Shown one piece after another: positions 43,594 to 52,155 of a DNA stretch of 64,000 bases. This DNA comes from Pseudomaricurvus sp033283335 (GTDB lineage Bacteria > Pseudomonadota > Gammaproteobacteria > Pseudomonadales > Cellvibrionaceae): NCBI GenBank assembly GCA_033283335.1, contig JAWMQP010000010.1:79529-143528 (forward strand), written 5' to 3'. Each line of letters begins with the position of its first letter. Positions within the stretch are counted from its first letter, which is position 1. The notes beneath the pieces were generated by a model. The model saw nothing but the letters and a program-made list of their open reading frames with translations, was not told where the DNA came from and ran no database searches. Position numbers and translations under genes: made by a program.

Positions 43594-44534
43594 AGTAATG
43601 GGTGTATGGCTTCGCTTGGTTTTTGTGTAATGTCGTAATTAATAAAGCTGATAAATAAATTGACACCGGTAAGAATGATGATGGCAGTAATTACAATTGT
43701 TCCCGTTGGTGTGCTTTGCATTTGTGAGGCATGATTATACCAATTTATAAAGCCGTATATCAGTCCGCTTAATGTGGTGAGTAAGGACGAGATCAATAAA
43801 AAACTGCCTGCATTAAAGTCCCGAAGGAAATAGGTGTAAAATATTCTTTTGAAAAACCTCGAAGCGTGGTTTTTTAAAAAAGTAGGGATGGCTCTGCGGA
43901 TGGATAGGTTGCTGATTTCGTCGCCATAGTACGATTTCATCGGGATGTCAGTTACTTTTGCTCTACAAATATTTAGCCTAAACAACATGTCAGATTCAAA
44001 AAAGAATCGTTTATTGAGCTTATTTAATGGCACTCTTTCGAGGAGTGAGCGATGTATAGCAGTATACCCATTGGTTGGGTCCATAATTTCCCAGTAGCCA
44101 CTCGAGGCTTTACTAAAAAAAGATAGTATGGAGTTGCCAAAAACTCTGAGTGGAGGCATTGATCCAAGGTCTTCTATAGTATAAAAACGGTTGCCTTTGC
44201 AGTAATCCGATTTTCCTAAAGCTATCGGCTTTGTGAGGCGGGGGATTTCATTCGGATTCATTTGTCCGTCAGAATCTATTTTGACGAAAATATTTTCTGA
44301 GGTTTTAAGGGCTTCTGTGTAGCCGCTTATCATGGCTCCCCCAACGCCCTGATTTTCTTTGTGATATATGACTGTTATGCGTTTGTCAGCACAGTGTTTG
44401 AATACATAGTCCCCAGTTTGTTGTGGGCATGCATCGTCAACGACTATTATGCGGCTAACCGAGTTAGGGATAGCTTTTAACACGCTGGCAATTTGACTCT
44501 TCGATTTATACGCTGGGAGGATAGCTGTGATCAT
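43590..44534 (-). CDS. GT2 polyprenyl-phosphate glycosyltransferase, ArnC/GtrB-like
   Basis: A 314-residue GT-A enzyme: ITAILPAYKSKSQI, VVDDACPQQTGD, the D-x-D pair KIDSDGQMNPNEI and MDPTNGYTAIHRSLL. Two membrane helices near the C-terminus (about 240-262 and 280-302) anchor it, as in ArnC, GtrB and DPM synthases. Expected product is a polyprenyl-phosphate sugar used by the GT39 enzyme of the same operon. It overlaps the alkaline-phosphatase-like gene by 29 bp and the epimerase gene by 4 bp. The sugar is unknown. Confidence 0.82.
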   Translation of the reverse strand: MITAILPAYKSKSQIASVLKAIPNSVSRIIVVDDACPQQTGDYVFKHCADKRITVIYHKENQGVGGAMISGYTEALKTSENIFVKIDSDGQMNPNEIPRLTKPIALGKSDYCKGNRFYTIEDLGSMPPLRVFGNSILSFFSKASSGYWEIMDPTNGYTAIHRSLLERVPLNKLNKRFFFESDMLFRLNICRAKVTDIPMKSYYGDEISNLSIRRAIPTFLKNHASRFFKRIFYTYFLRDFNAGSFLLISSLLTTLSGLIYGFINWYNHASQMQSTPTGTIVITAIIILTGVNLFISFINYDITQKPSEAIHPLL

Positions 44535-45795
44535 TTCTTTTTTGATAATGGTTAACTATATAGTTTGATAATTCGTGATTGAGCATTGCCTGGGGAAGCT
44601 CAACCCCTTGGCTGAATACATCACCACAAGGAATATGTGTTCCCGTGCGCTGAACAACTTTCTCAAAGTGTTCATAAAAACTGTAGCATGAGTTTTTAGT
44701 GTGGAGCAATGCGCCAGAAGGAAAGTCGTTCCATAGTTTGAATTGCATAAACAGCTTTAAATTTTGCTCGTCACTTTCTATATGAAAAACCTTCTCTTGT
44801 GAAATCGAGATAGAATTAAGAGTTTTTTGTGCGGCATTCATATCTTTGATGCTGTCAAAGAAAATATGACTGTCGTTGGTCATCAGCTGTTCTGTGTTTG
44901 AGAACTTGATGCCCAGTTTTTTTAAAAAATCTTCTGGATTTTTTTGTCGATATAGAAATTCGTGATTGTCGTAGCTTTGGACTTGGCGAAAAGCGTTGGT
45001 GATTATAAGTGGTTCATTGGGGAAGTTTCTGAATATATTGCCCAATATAGAGTTTAGATTTTTTAAGCAAAACATTATGTTTTGGTTGTGCTTTTCGTTG
45101 TTCCAATAGTGATGTTGAAGATGCGCTATTGAGTTAAGGAAAAGGACTTTGAAATCTGAATTTTTAGCTTTGCGTATAAATAACTCAGTGGATAATGAGT
45201 CAAACAAGCAAAAAAGAGTATTTGTGTTCAAGCCAATTTGGAAGATCGCATTTGCAGATTCTCCAAATATTTTCGGTATCAATGGTAAGTTTTTGTGGCG
45301 TAAAAAGAATATTGCAGTTTTGAATAGATTGGTAAGAGATGCAGTCTGTTTCAGATTGAGGTAGTTTTTAGCATAAAATCGGGGAAAAGCCATAAGGCTA
45401 TTCAGGCTGGATGGATGTGGATTTACTGTAAACGTCCAAGGGTCTGGAAAAAAGTTGTCACAGCCATCAAGCGTTAAATAAGACGCGTTCATTGCCCCCC
45501 AAACGCTGAATCGGGCGCCAAATTTTGTATAAAGAGCATCCCACAATTGCAAAGTTTTCTTTGGTAATTGATCGATGTCTCCTAAGTGTTTTATGCCGTG
45601 CTGTTCACTGCATTGCCCTGTATGAATTGATACCCACTGGACCCATGGGTCTAGCCCGTAGCGTTCTTCTTTGTCGTCGGTGCGTATGCTTGTGTGCTTG
45701 AGCCCCAGCATCCTTTTAATATGTTTTAAATCCAGCCTGTCCGCGTACTGCCTTAGCAAATCAGGGTTGAATTCATTCAGCTCTAACAGAATCAT
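44506..45795 (-). CDS. Divergent alkaline-phosphatase-superfamily protein
   Basis: A 429-residue soluble protein without signal peptide. The N-terminus (MILLELNEFNPDLL) and SIHTGQCSEQHGIKHLGD, which has the nucleophile-Thr pattern followed by G-x4-HGI, match type I phosphodiesterase/alkaline-phosphatase-fold enzymes. The usual C-terminal D-H-x-x-H and SDHG metal motifs are replaced by NSIAHLQHHYWN and TNAFRQ, so activity is uncertain. It could act on a phospho-sugar or transfer a phospho group during glycan modification. It is embedded in a glycan operon with overlaps on both sides (1 and 29 bp). Function unknown. Confidence 0.55.
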   Translation of the reverse strand: MILLELNEFNPDLLRQYADRLDLKHIKRMLGLKHTSIRTDDKEERYGLDPWVQWVSIHTGQCSEQHGIKHLGDIDQLPKKTLQLWDALYTKFGARFSVWGAMNASYLTLDGCDNFFPDPWTFTVNPHPSSLNSLMAFPRFYAKNYLNLKQTASLTNLFKTAIFFLRHKNLPLIPKIFGESANAIFQIGLNTNTLFCLFDSLSTELFIRKAKNSDFKVLFLNSIAHLQHHYWNNEKHNQNIMFCLKNLNSILGNIFRNFPNEPLIITNAFRQVQSYDNHEFLYRQKNPEDFLKKLGIKFSNTEQLMTNDSHIFFDSIKDMNAAQKTLNSISISQEKVFHIESDEQNLKLFMQFKLWNDFPSGALLHTKNSCYSFYEHFEKVVQRTGTHIPCGDVFSQGVELPQAMLNHELSNYIVNHYQKRNDHSYPPSV

Positions 45796-46166
45796 TAACT
45801 AATTACCTTGGCATTTATTGTTATGATGCCAGTGGCAATTAATAAGCTACCTATCAGGGTGTTGGCCGAATAGGATTCTTGGAATATTGTATGAGCGAAA
45901 ATTGGGGTGACAATAAATGCAATTGCTGTAATTGAATATGCAATAGATAATGGCAGCAGTTTTAACGCAAAAATCCAGAGGAGTATGGTCAATGCGTAGA
46001 GCATGATTGCAGCCAGTACTGCTGGACTGGAAAGTATCGACTTGGCCAATGAGTAAATATTGTCATAGTGGATGTCGTTACTTCCAGCCTTGAATAATAA
46101 TTGGCCAGCAGACATCAAAAATCCAACCATTAAGGCAATCAGGTAGCCCTTAAGTCTTAGATCCAT
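45795..46166 (-). CDS. Small EamA/ArnE-F-like four-helix membrane protein
   Basis: A 123-residue protein predicted to consist of four membrane helices (about 7-27, 45-68, 74-92 and 100-119) with EamA/SMR-like character (LMSAGQLLFKAG in helix 1, PLSIAYSITAIAFIVTPIFAH in helix 3, GSLLIATGIITINA in helix 4). Size and context resemble ArnE/ArnF, which flip undecaprenyl-phosphate-aminoarabinose. Here it would flip the lipid-linked sugar made by the operon. It overlaps both neighbours (1 and 17 bp), indicating coupled translation. The flippase role is inferred. Confidence 0.65.
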   Translation of the reverse strand: MDLRLKGYLIALMVGFLMSAGQLLFKAGSNDIHYDNIYSLAKSILSSPAVLAAIMLYALTILLWIFALKLLPLSIAYSITAIAFIVTPIFAHTIFQESYSANTLIGSLLIATGIITINAKVIS

Positions 46167-47490
46167 CTTGCCATTTCCATAAAATAGGGATCGATAATGC
46201 CAGGATAAATATCAGGGCATGGAATGGAATTGAAAACCGGGGTAAAGAGGCAAATACCATATGAGCACCGGTAACATATAATATAACCATTGCTATCAAA
46301 TAAAGGTTAAAGGCCTTGCCCGATAGTGGTTTATAAAAAGCGCGAATGATTAGCAGAAAAACAGAGATTAGACCTATTGTGAGCAGATATGGATAGATCT
46401 TTTCGAATGCCAGATAAGATGTATTAAATATCTTGGACTTATTGTATTGGCTGTTCTTAATTGGGTAGATATAAGCACCGCCTGCACCTTGTATAATATC
46501 CCACTGCCAAAGGGTTGTGGGTTTACCCCATAAGTACCATTTGATGTACTTCTCTGGTTCTTCGGAAGCTCTTTGCTGAAGATTCTCTAATGTAACAGCA
46601 ATACTTTTTTGCATCGCGGGGTAATTTGGATCTTCCCTGTGAGGGAATCCTTTGTAGGCTTCATTCTTATAGATGAAGTCAGGGTACGTTCCCAGCGCGA
46701 ATACGGATTTTGCATTGCTGGTTTGTGTCGGGCTGCTGTTTATAGAAGAGAAAACAAACCAGGGGGAAAGCATTATTACCACACCACCAAGCATCATAGC
46801 GTATTGACTGACAGTGTATTTGTTTTTATCCAAACAAAATAAGACGCCCATGAGAAGAATGGGTATAGGTATGGCTATCGGACGGATCAGGCAGGCATAG
46901 CCTAACAGTAAACCACTAAGCAGCCACAGCGTGTAGCGTTTGCTTTGACGGGCAAGAGCTATGCTGTACATCCCCCCTAGCAAACAGCAAGTGAATACCG
47001 TTTCGGTTAAAATAAAACCGCCGGTAATAATCTGATGTGGAGCTACTGCATATAACAGGGAGCCACCCAAGCTAGCCAAAGCACCCAGTCCGCTTTCTTT
47101 AGCAATAAGGTATATTAAGCAAGTGCTGATGCTGCCTAAAATGGCTTGAATGACTAAAACTGCTACATAGAACGAATTGACTGTTGGGAAGGCTTTAAAG
47201 ATAGCGCTTAAAAAAAGTGGGTAGCCAGGAGTTATCAGTGTGCTGGTTTCAAAGGGCGGATGCTGGTTTAGTGAGTATTCACCATTAAATGCGATGTTGT
47301 AAGCCAGTACTGTGTATTTACCTGCATCGGCGCGAAATGGAGTGTCAACATCAACAGTCAAGCTATAAGATAGTCTTACAGTAAGAGCGATCAGTACAAT
47401 CAACAGACAAATGCCCGTTGTGGATTGAAGGAATTTCCGGTCTGCTACTTTAGTAGATGCGGAGTGCTGGCTTATAGATGATAGGAGCAT
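46150..47490 (-). CDS. GT39/ArnT-like lipid-linked sugar transferase (GT-C)
   Basis: A 446-residue polytopic protein (about eleven helices) of the protein-mannosyltransferase/ArnT clan. The first periplasmic loop DVDTPFRADAGKY carries the acidic pair expected for catalysis, followed by the LITPGYPLFLSAIFK motif typical of GT39. It should transfer a sugar from polyprenyl phosphate to an acceptor (pilin, lipid A or another surface molecule) in the periplasm. First gene of the minus-strand operon. A 155-bp AT-rich gap upstream separates it from nadC; no clear promoter was pinned down. Confidence 0.75.
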   Translation of the reverse strand: MLLSSISQHSASTKVADRKFLQSTTGICLLIVLIALTVRLSYSLTVDVDTPFRADAGKYTVLAYNIAFNGEYSLNQHPPFETSTLITPGYPLFLSAIFKAFPTVNSFYVAVLVIQAILGSISTCLIYLIAKESGLGALASLGGSLLYAVAPHQIITGGFILTETVFTCCLLGGMYSIALARQSKRYTLWLLSGLLLGYACLIRPIAIPIPILLMGVLFCLDKNKYTVSQYAMMLGGVVIMLSPWFVFSSINSSPTQTSNAKSVFALGTYPDFIYKNEAYKGFPHREDPNYPAMQKSIAVTLENLQQRASEEPEKYIKWYLWGKPTTLWQWDIIQGAGGAYIYPIKNSQYNKSKIFNTSYLAFEKIYPYLLTIGLISVFLLIIRAFYKPLSGKAFNLYLIAMVILYVTGAHMVFASLPRFSIPFHALIFILALSIPILWKWQDGSKT

Positions 47491-47645
47491 AATTATTTCT
47501 TCGGCAGCCTGTGGTTCCCTGTTGTATCAAGTAGAGGTGTGAATAGGACGTTATATAAAAAACCTGCGTATCCATATAGCTACTATGTGTCAGCAGTTTA
47601 TCGTCTGGTCGGCATATTCTTATTTCAAGTTACAAAATGTTAATT

Positions 47646-48503
47646 CTACATCTTAAACCGCATCGACAAATCCACCGCCTTACAATCCTTCGTCAGCGCC
47701 CCAATCGAAATATAATCCACCCCAGTCTCCGCAATCGGCCGCAAAGTCTCATCGGTAATTCCGCCAGAGGCTTCCAGCTTGGTCTTACTGCCATTCTCAT
47801 CACGATTAAACCGTACTGCCTCGCGCATATCGTCGAGTGAGAAGTTATCCAGCATCACAATATCCGCACCGGCAGCCAGGGCTTCTTTGAATTCTGTCAG
47901 GTTTTCCACCTCGACTTCCACCGGCTTGCCGGGTTCTTGGGCTTTGGCGGTGGTGATGGCCTGGGTGATGCCACCGCAGGCGGCGATGTGGTTTTCCTTG
48001 ATCAAAAAAGCATCATATAGTCCGATGCGGTGGTTGTAGCAGCCTCCGCAGGTGACAGCATACTTCTGGGCGGTGCGCAGGCCGGGAATGGTTTTGCGGG
48101 TGTCCAGCAGGCGAACACTGGTGCCTTCCACCAGTTTGGCGTAGCGGGCGCTGACTGTGGCGGTTGCGGACAACAGCTGCAGAAAGTTCAGGGCACTGCG
48201 TTCACCGGTGAGCAGGGAGCGGGCGCTGCCTTGCAGGTCAAACAGGGGCGAGTTGGCCTTGACGTGATCACCGTCGGCCACGTACCAGCTGATGTTGACC
48301 GTGGGATCGAACTGGCGAAAAACTTCATCCACCCAGGCTCTGCCGGCGATGACACAGTCGTCACGGGTGATGATGGTGGCCTGGCCGGGTTCGGATTCGG
48401 GGATCAGGCGGGCGGTGATGTCACCATCCTTGATGTCTTCTGCCAGTGCGATTTTGACACTCTGTTGCATGTCTTCGAGAAGGCCGGGGATGGTGTTGAT
48501 CAT
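47646..48503 (-). CDS. nadC: Nicotinate-nucleotide pyrophosphorylase NadC
   Basis: A 285-residue quinolinate phosphoribosyltransferase that makes nicotinate mononucleotide in NAD synthesis. Typical segments: EDIKDGDITARLI, LNFLQLLSATAT, RLLDTRKTIPGLR, KYAVTCGGCYNHRIGLYDAFLIKENHI, EVEVENLTE, MLDNFS and ASGGI. Length is close to E. coli NadC (297). nadC is the conserved right border of the variable region downstream of pilA, as in Pseudomonas, but no tRNA-Thr is seen here. Confidence 0.95.
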   Translation of the reverse strand: MINTIPGLLEDMQQSVKIALAEDIKDGDITARLIPESEPGQATIITRDDCVIAGRAWVDEVFRQFDPTVNISWYVADGDHVKANSPLFDLQGSARSLLTGERSALNFLQLLSATATVSARYAKLVEGTSVRLLDTRKTIPGLRTAQKYAVTCGGCYNHRIGLYDAFLIKENHIAACGGITQAITTAKAQEPGKPVEVEVENLTEFKEALAAGADIVMLDNFSLDDMREAVRFNRDENGSKTKLEASGGITDETLRPIAETGVDYISIGALTKDCKAVDLSMRFKM

Positions 48504-48560
48504 GGGGTGCCTGTTTGCTGGTGAATCAGATCATGGGTTAATGAGGAAGATTGTGCCACT

Positions 48561-48598
48561 AATGGATTGCTTCGTCACGGCGTTCCTCGCAATGACGG
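48561..48598. repeat. Dispersed palindromic repeat, copy 6 (half element)
   Basis: AATGGATTGCTTCGTCACG followed by GCGTTCCTCGCAATGACGG equals one arm of the family. It lies between nadC and the downstream protease gene. The opposite arm is not recognisable. Confidence 0.72.
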
Positions 48599-48687
48599 AT
48601 GCTAATACCGAGTCAGCTTCACGTTTTTGCCGTCTTCCTCTGTGTGAGGACGGATTTTACCAGTATTTGACGGGGCAGACAGCCGGC

Positions 48688-49248
48688 TTACTGTAACGGT
48701 TGTCGCAGAATCAGCTGCCCATTGCGCTGGCTGAAGTCAATGGATTTTAGGGCGCTCATGCCCAGCAGGACACCGTCTCCACGCATGCCTGGGTTGATGC
48801 TGGCCTTCACATCGTGCAGTTGTATGTTGCCTAATTGCAGGTGATTGAGACGTGTCGTGTAGACCCGCACATTCCCGTTGGCGGTGGCAGCCAGTTGTGA
48901 GCTACCTCGTTGCAGTCCCAGGGTGTTCGCCAGCTGTTGCGGGATCACCACATCCGTGGCGCCAGTGTCCAGCAGAAAGGTGACGGTTTTGCCATTGATT
49001 TTGCCGGTGGCGACATAGTGATGCTGGCGGTTGCTGTCCAGAATCACCTCCCGGTACTGGGCGTTCACACTGCCGCCAGGTGTAGTGTTGGGGTTAATTT
49101 GGTCGGATTCCCAGTTGCCAAACACCCAGGTCAGGAGGCCGACCATCAGCAGCCAGAAGATGGCCAGCATGCCGCGGCCCATGCCTTTGCTGGAGTCTTG
49201 GCTGGGGCGCTTGTCGCCTGTTTCATTGCTGTCAAAGGGTGGATGCAT
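48688..49248 (-). CDS. Membrane-anchored retropepsin-like aspartic protease (TIGR02281 type)
   Basis: A 186-residue protein with a polar N-terminus, one membrane helix (about 26-43) and a single retropepsin-like domain (about 65-180). The catalytic motif is D94-T-G-A (FLLDTGATDVVIP). GVLLGMSALKSIDFSQRNGQLIL resembles the flap/second half of clan AA folds. Such proteins dimerise to form an active site, and in gammaproteobacteria they occur as single-TM periplasmic proteases of poorly known function. It lies 184 bp downstream of the nadC start on the same strand side; the gap holds a half repeat. Confidence 0.8.
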   Translation of the reverse strand: MHPPFDSNETGDKRPSQDSSKGMGRGMLAIFWLLMVGLLTWVFGNWESDQINPNTTPGGSVNAQYREVILDSNRQHHYVATGKINGKTVTFLLDTGATDVVIPQQLANTLGLQRGSSQLAATANGNVRVYTTRLNHLQLGNIQLHDVKASINPGMRGDGVLLGMSALKSIDFSQRNGQLILRQPLQ

Positions 49249-49652
49249 GGGGTGTCGGGACCTTTGGATTGAATCTAGGTTGTCGGCAAATTTGTGTCAA
49301 AAGTTATAAAGAAAATACCCTCTTATATCAGAATGTGATGGCCCTCTCGAATCCGATTTTTGCCGCTGGTGGCCATATAGGGCTTGATTATACTCGGTTA
49401 CATTGCCATCAAATCAGCATGGCTCTTTTTTGTAAAGTCACTTTCTCTGGTTGGGAAAGCGAAGGGCAGTGCGAAAAAACGTATGGCGGAAGTTGAAACA
49501 GAAGTTGAAACAGAAGTTCATACAGCAGGCGAGCAGTACACATGCAGTACAGCCGTAGATCAAGATAAAACCAATCACAGCAGGAACGCGTCAATAGAGG
49601 GTATCCCCGGCACTGACTTTGGGTAACCTATTGGCACAGTGGAGTAAACACA
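49249..49652. other. Gap before the DUF1631 gene: 12-bp repeats, possible small ORF
   Basis: 404 bp between divergent genes. GAAGTTGAAACA is repeated exactly at 49489-49500 and 49501-49512 and diverged at 49513-49524. These lie in a small open frame (TTG 49384 or ATG 49483 to 49626) that would give a hydrophobic N-terminus, a basic patch and an acidic EVETEVETEVHT repeat. No convincing ribosome-binding site supports it, so it is not called as a gene. Confidence 0.4.
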
Positions 49653-52088
49653 GTGTTTGACGAAGCCAAAAAAGCAAAAAGCGCATCGAATGTCGTGTCT
49701 CTGGCGGCCAGTGCCGCTGGTAAGCGACAGGGCTCGACCCCATCGCTGGCTCGTTTACCGGCCCCGGTTCACCGTGTCCGGGAGAAGGTCACTGTGTTAC
49801 TGCAAAAAACCCTCACCGCCCTGTTTGACAGTGCCGACGATGCCCTGTTTGATCTGGCGGATAAAGCCGTCAGTAACCAGGATCAAAACACCTATTTTGA
49901 AGCCATGCGGGTCGTACGCTTGCAGCGACGTACGATTGAGCAGAATTTCTTTACCCGAATGGATAAAGCCTTTGCGGTATTGCTGCTGGCCGTTCCGGAG
50001 GACAGCTCAGGCTTTGCCAGTCACATGTCGCTGGATGATCTGGCTTTGGTTGACAATGAGCAGCTTGAATTTCAGGTGGCGGTGGAGAGCATGATCGCTA
50101 AGGTGTTGGACCGCTGCGCCGAATCGGCTCAACACATTGCGCTACGACTGGACAGCCTGGTGCCAGCAAAAGTTTACCAGCAGAACAACCCGGTCGGTCC
50201 GGATGTGTTGTGCAACACCTTCTGGAAAGTGATAGAGCCACTGGATGTGGATATCAAGGCCAAGCTGGTGCTGTTAAAGTTGTTTGACAAGGCGGTCATG
50301 GCCCAGCTGGGTAAAATTTATACGGTGTTGAACAATGTCCTGATTCAACAGAACGTTTTACCGTCTTTGACCTCACGCGATGTGCACCGTCATCGCGTCG
50401 GCTCCACTCCAGCTTCACAGGCGGCCGCGCCCACCCGGACTGCCCAGTCAGCACCCCCTCAAGAGCAAGACCCGGTGTTGCAGCAGTTGCGGGCCTTGCT
50501 GACCCCCGCTGCAGGTGTTAGAGCTGGCAGTGAGCAAGGGGCCGTCTCGCCTGTCGCGGGAGCTCAATCAAACGGCAATGACGTGGCCGCAGGAGCAGCT
50601 GTCAGTGCCGGGGAACTGGCCCGTGTGTTAACCTCGTTGCAACAGGTTCAGGCATCGTCCGCTGCGGCCTATTCGGTCGGTGCTGTACAGCCCGAATTAA
50701 TGAACACGCAGCAGTTGACCCAGCAGCTGAATCAGTCCTTGCCTATGATGGGGGGGCAGCCCAAATCCCTTTCCGCTGTTGACCAGGATGTCATGAATCT
50801 GGTCAACATGCTGTTTCAGTTTATCCTCGATGACCGAAATCTGCCGGCGCCCATGCAGGCGCTGTTGTCCCGCTTGCAAATACCCCTGCTCAAGGTTGCC
50901 GTGATCGATAAGTCCTTCTTTAACCGTGCTGGGCATCCAGCCCGGCGTCTGTTGAATGAGCTGGCGACAGCCGCTCTGGGCTGGCAGCAACCGGAACAAC
51001 ATATGGAAAAAGATCCGTTGTTCCGCAAAGTGACAGCGGTGGTCGAGACCATTATTTCTGACTTTGAAGACGATGTGTCTCTGTTCGAAGCGCAGTTAAC
51101 AGACTTTCTTTCCTTTATCGAAAAAGAGCGCCGTCGGGCTACGGTTTTGGAAAAGCGTACCCTCGATGCTGAAGATGGCAAGGCCAAATCCGAATTTGCT
51201 CGGGCACAGGTCAATGACAAGCTGCAGGCGATTCTGGGAGGCAGGGTCGTGGCCGAGTGTGTTACCGACATCCTGGAAGGCCCCTGGCACAACGTGATGT
51301 TTCTGACCTTGTTGAAGCACGGCCCCGAAAGCGATGAGTGGCTGCAGGTTGGCAAGGTAGTTGAAGATCTGGTCTGGTCGGTAACTGTGTCAATGGACGC
51401 AGAGGCTCGCCAGCAGTTGATGAAACTGTTGCCGACGCTGTTAAAACAGTTGCGCCAAGGGTTTGAAGAAATTTCCTTCAGCCCCTTTGAAATGAACAAG
51501 CTGCTCAAGCAGCTGGAAGCGGAACATCTGCGCCAGATGCGTGCGCCACAGCGGCAGTCGCCGCAGGGTCAAGAGCCACCACAGGGTAAAGCGCAGGCAC
51601 CTCAACGCCAGTCAGTCGACACCATCACTGACACAGAAACCATCACTGACACAAAAGACGCGCTAACCCATGAGCCTCGGGCTGCCTCGACTCCGGTTCT
51701 TCATGAGTCTGCTCAACAGATGGAGCAGACTCAAAGCCTGGATGGTGATCTGTCAGACGAGTTCAAGTCCCAGGCGGATACAGGCGCGCATCAGCCCCAT
51801 TCAGCCTGGATGGAGCAGGTTGCCCGTTTCAGTGTGGGTTCCTGGTTTGAAGTACTGGAGTCCGGTCAGCCGACCTATCGCTGTCGATTGGCGGCGGTGA
51901 TCAAGCAGGTGGACAAATATATCTTTGTTAACCGCACGGGCATGAAAGTGGCCGAAAAGACGCGGACTGAACTGGCCAGTGCGCTGGAGGCCGGGGCATT
52001 CAATGTGCTGGATGATGGCATGCTGTTTGACCGGGCGTTAGAGTCGGTTATCGGCAACTTACGCAAAGAGCGCGGGCGCTCGGTCTAA
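49653..52088 (+). CDS. DUF1631 family protein
   Basis: An 811-residue soluble protein of the DUF1631 (thymidine-phosphorylase-misnamed) family found in Pseudomonas-type bacteria next to nadC/ampD. It is mostly alpha-helical, with a low-complexity Ala/Gln/Pro linker (about 245-300) and another (about 630-700) that contains a tandem TITDTE/TITDTK repeat at DNA 51621-51656. The C-terminal part (about 720-805) resembles a PilZ-like or SH3-like segment (WFEVLESGQPTYRCRLAAVI). Start is GTG 49653. Its function is unknown; a c-di-GMP link through the last domain is speculation. Confidence 0.75.
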   Translation: MFDEAKKAKSASNVVSLAASAAGKRQGSTPSLARLPAPVHRVREKVTVLLQKTLTALFDSADDALFDLADKAVSNQDQNTYFEAMRVVRLQRRTIEQNFFTRMDKAFAVLLLAVPEDSSGFASHMSLDDLALVDNEQLEFQVAVESMIAKVLDRCAESAQHIALRLDSLVPAKVYQQNNPVGPDVLCNTFWKVIEPLDVDIKAKLVLLKLFDKAVMAQLGKIYTVLNNVLIQQNVLPSLTSRDVHRHRVGSTPASQAAAPTRTAQSAPPQEQDPVLQQLRALLTPAAGVRAGSEQGAVSPVAGAQSNGNDVAAGAAVSAGELARVLTSLQQVQASSAAAYSVGAVQPELMNTQQLTQQLNQSLPMMGGQPKSLSAVDQDVMNLVNMLFQFILDDRNLPAPMQALLSRLQIPLLKVAVIDKSFFNRAGHPARRLLNELATAALGWQQPEQHMEKDPLFRKVTAVVETIISDFEDDVSLFEAQLTDFLSFIEKERRRATVLEKRTLDAEDGKAKSEFARAQVNDKLQAILGGRVVAECVTDILEGPWHNVMFLTLLKHGPESDEWLQVGKVVEDLVWSVTVSMDAEARQQLMKLLPTLLKQLRQGFEEISFSPFEMNKLLKQLEAEHLRQMRAPQRQSPQGQEPPQGKAQAPQRQSVDTITDTETITDTKDALTHEPRAASTPVLHESAQQMEQTQSLDGDLSDEFKSQADTGAHQPHSAWMEQVARFSVGSWFEVLESGQPTYRCRLAAVIKQVDKYIFVNRTGMKVAEKTRTELASALEAGAFNVLDDGMLFDRALESVIGNLRKERGRSV

Positions 52089-52155
52089 CACTCAGGGCGT
52101 GGCGTACTGGGGCACACTTGTGTACTCTTGCGGTTAAAGTCTACTATTCGATGCC

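Noticed and set aside
47491..47645. tRNA gene next to nadC, as in Pseudomonas
   Set aside because: No cloverleaf or T-loop (GGTTCGAATC-like) sequence is present in the gap.
51621..51656. Tandem 18-bp repeat in the DUF1631 gene as a regulatory element
   Set aside because: It is in frame inside a low-complexity linker (TITDTE/TITDTK) and is simply a coding repeat.
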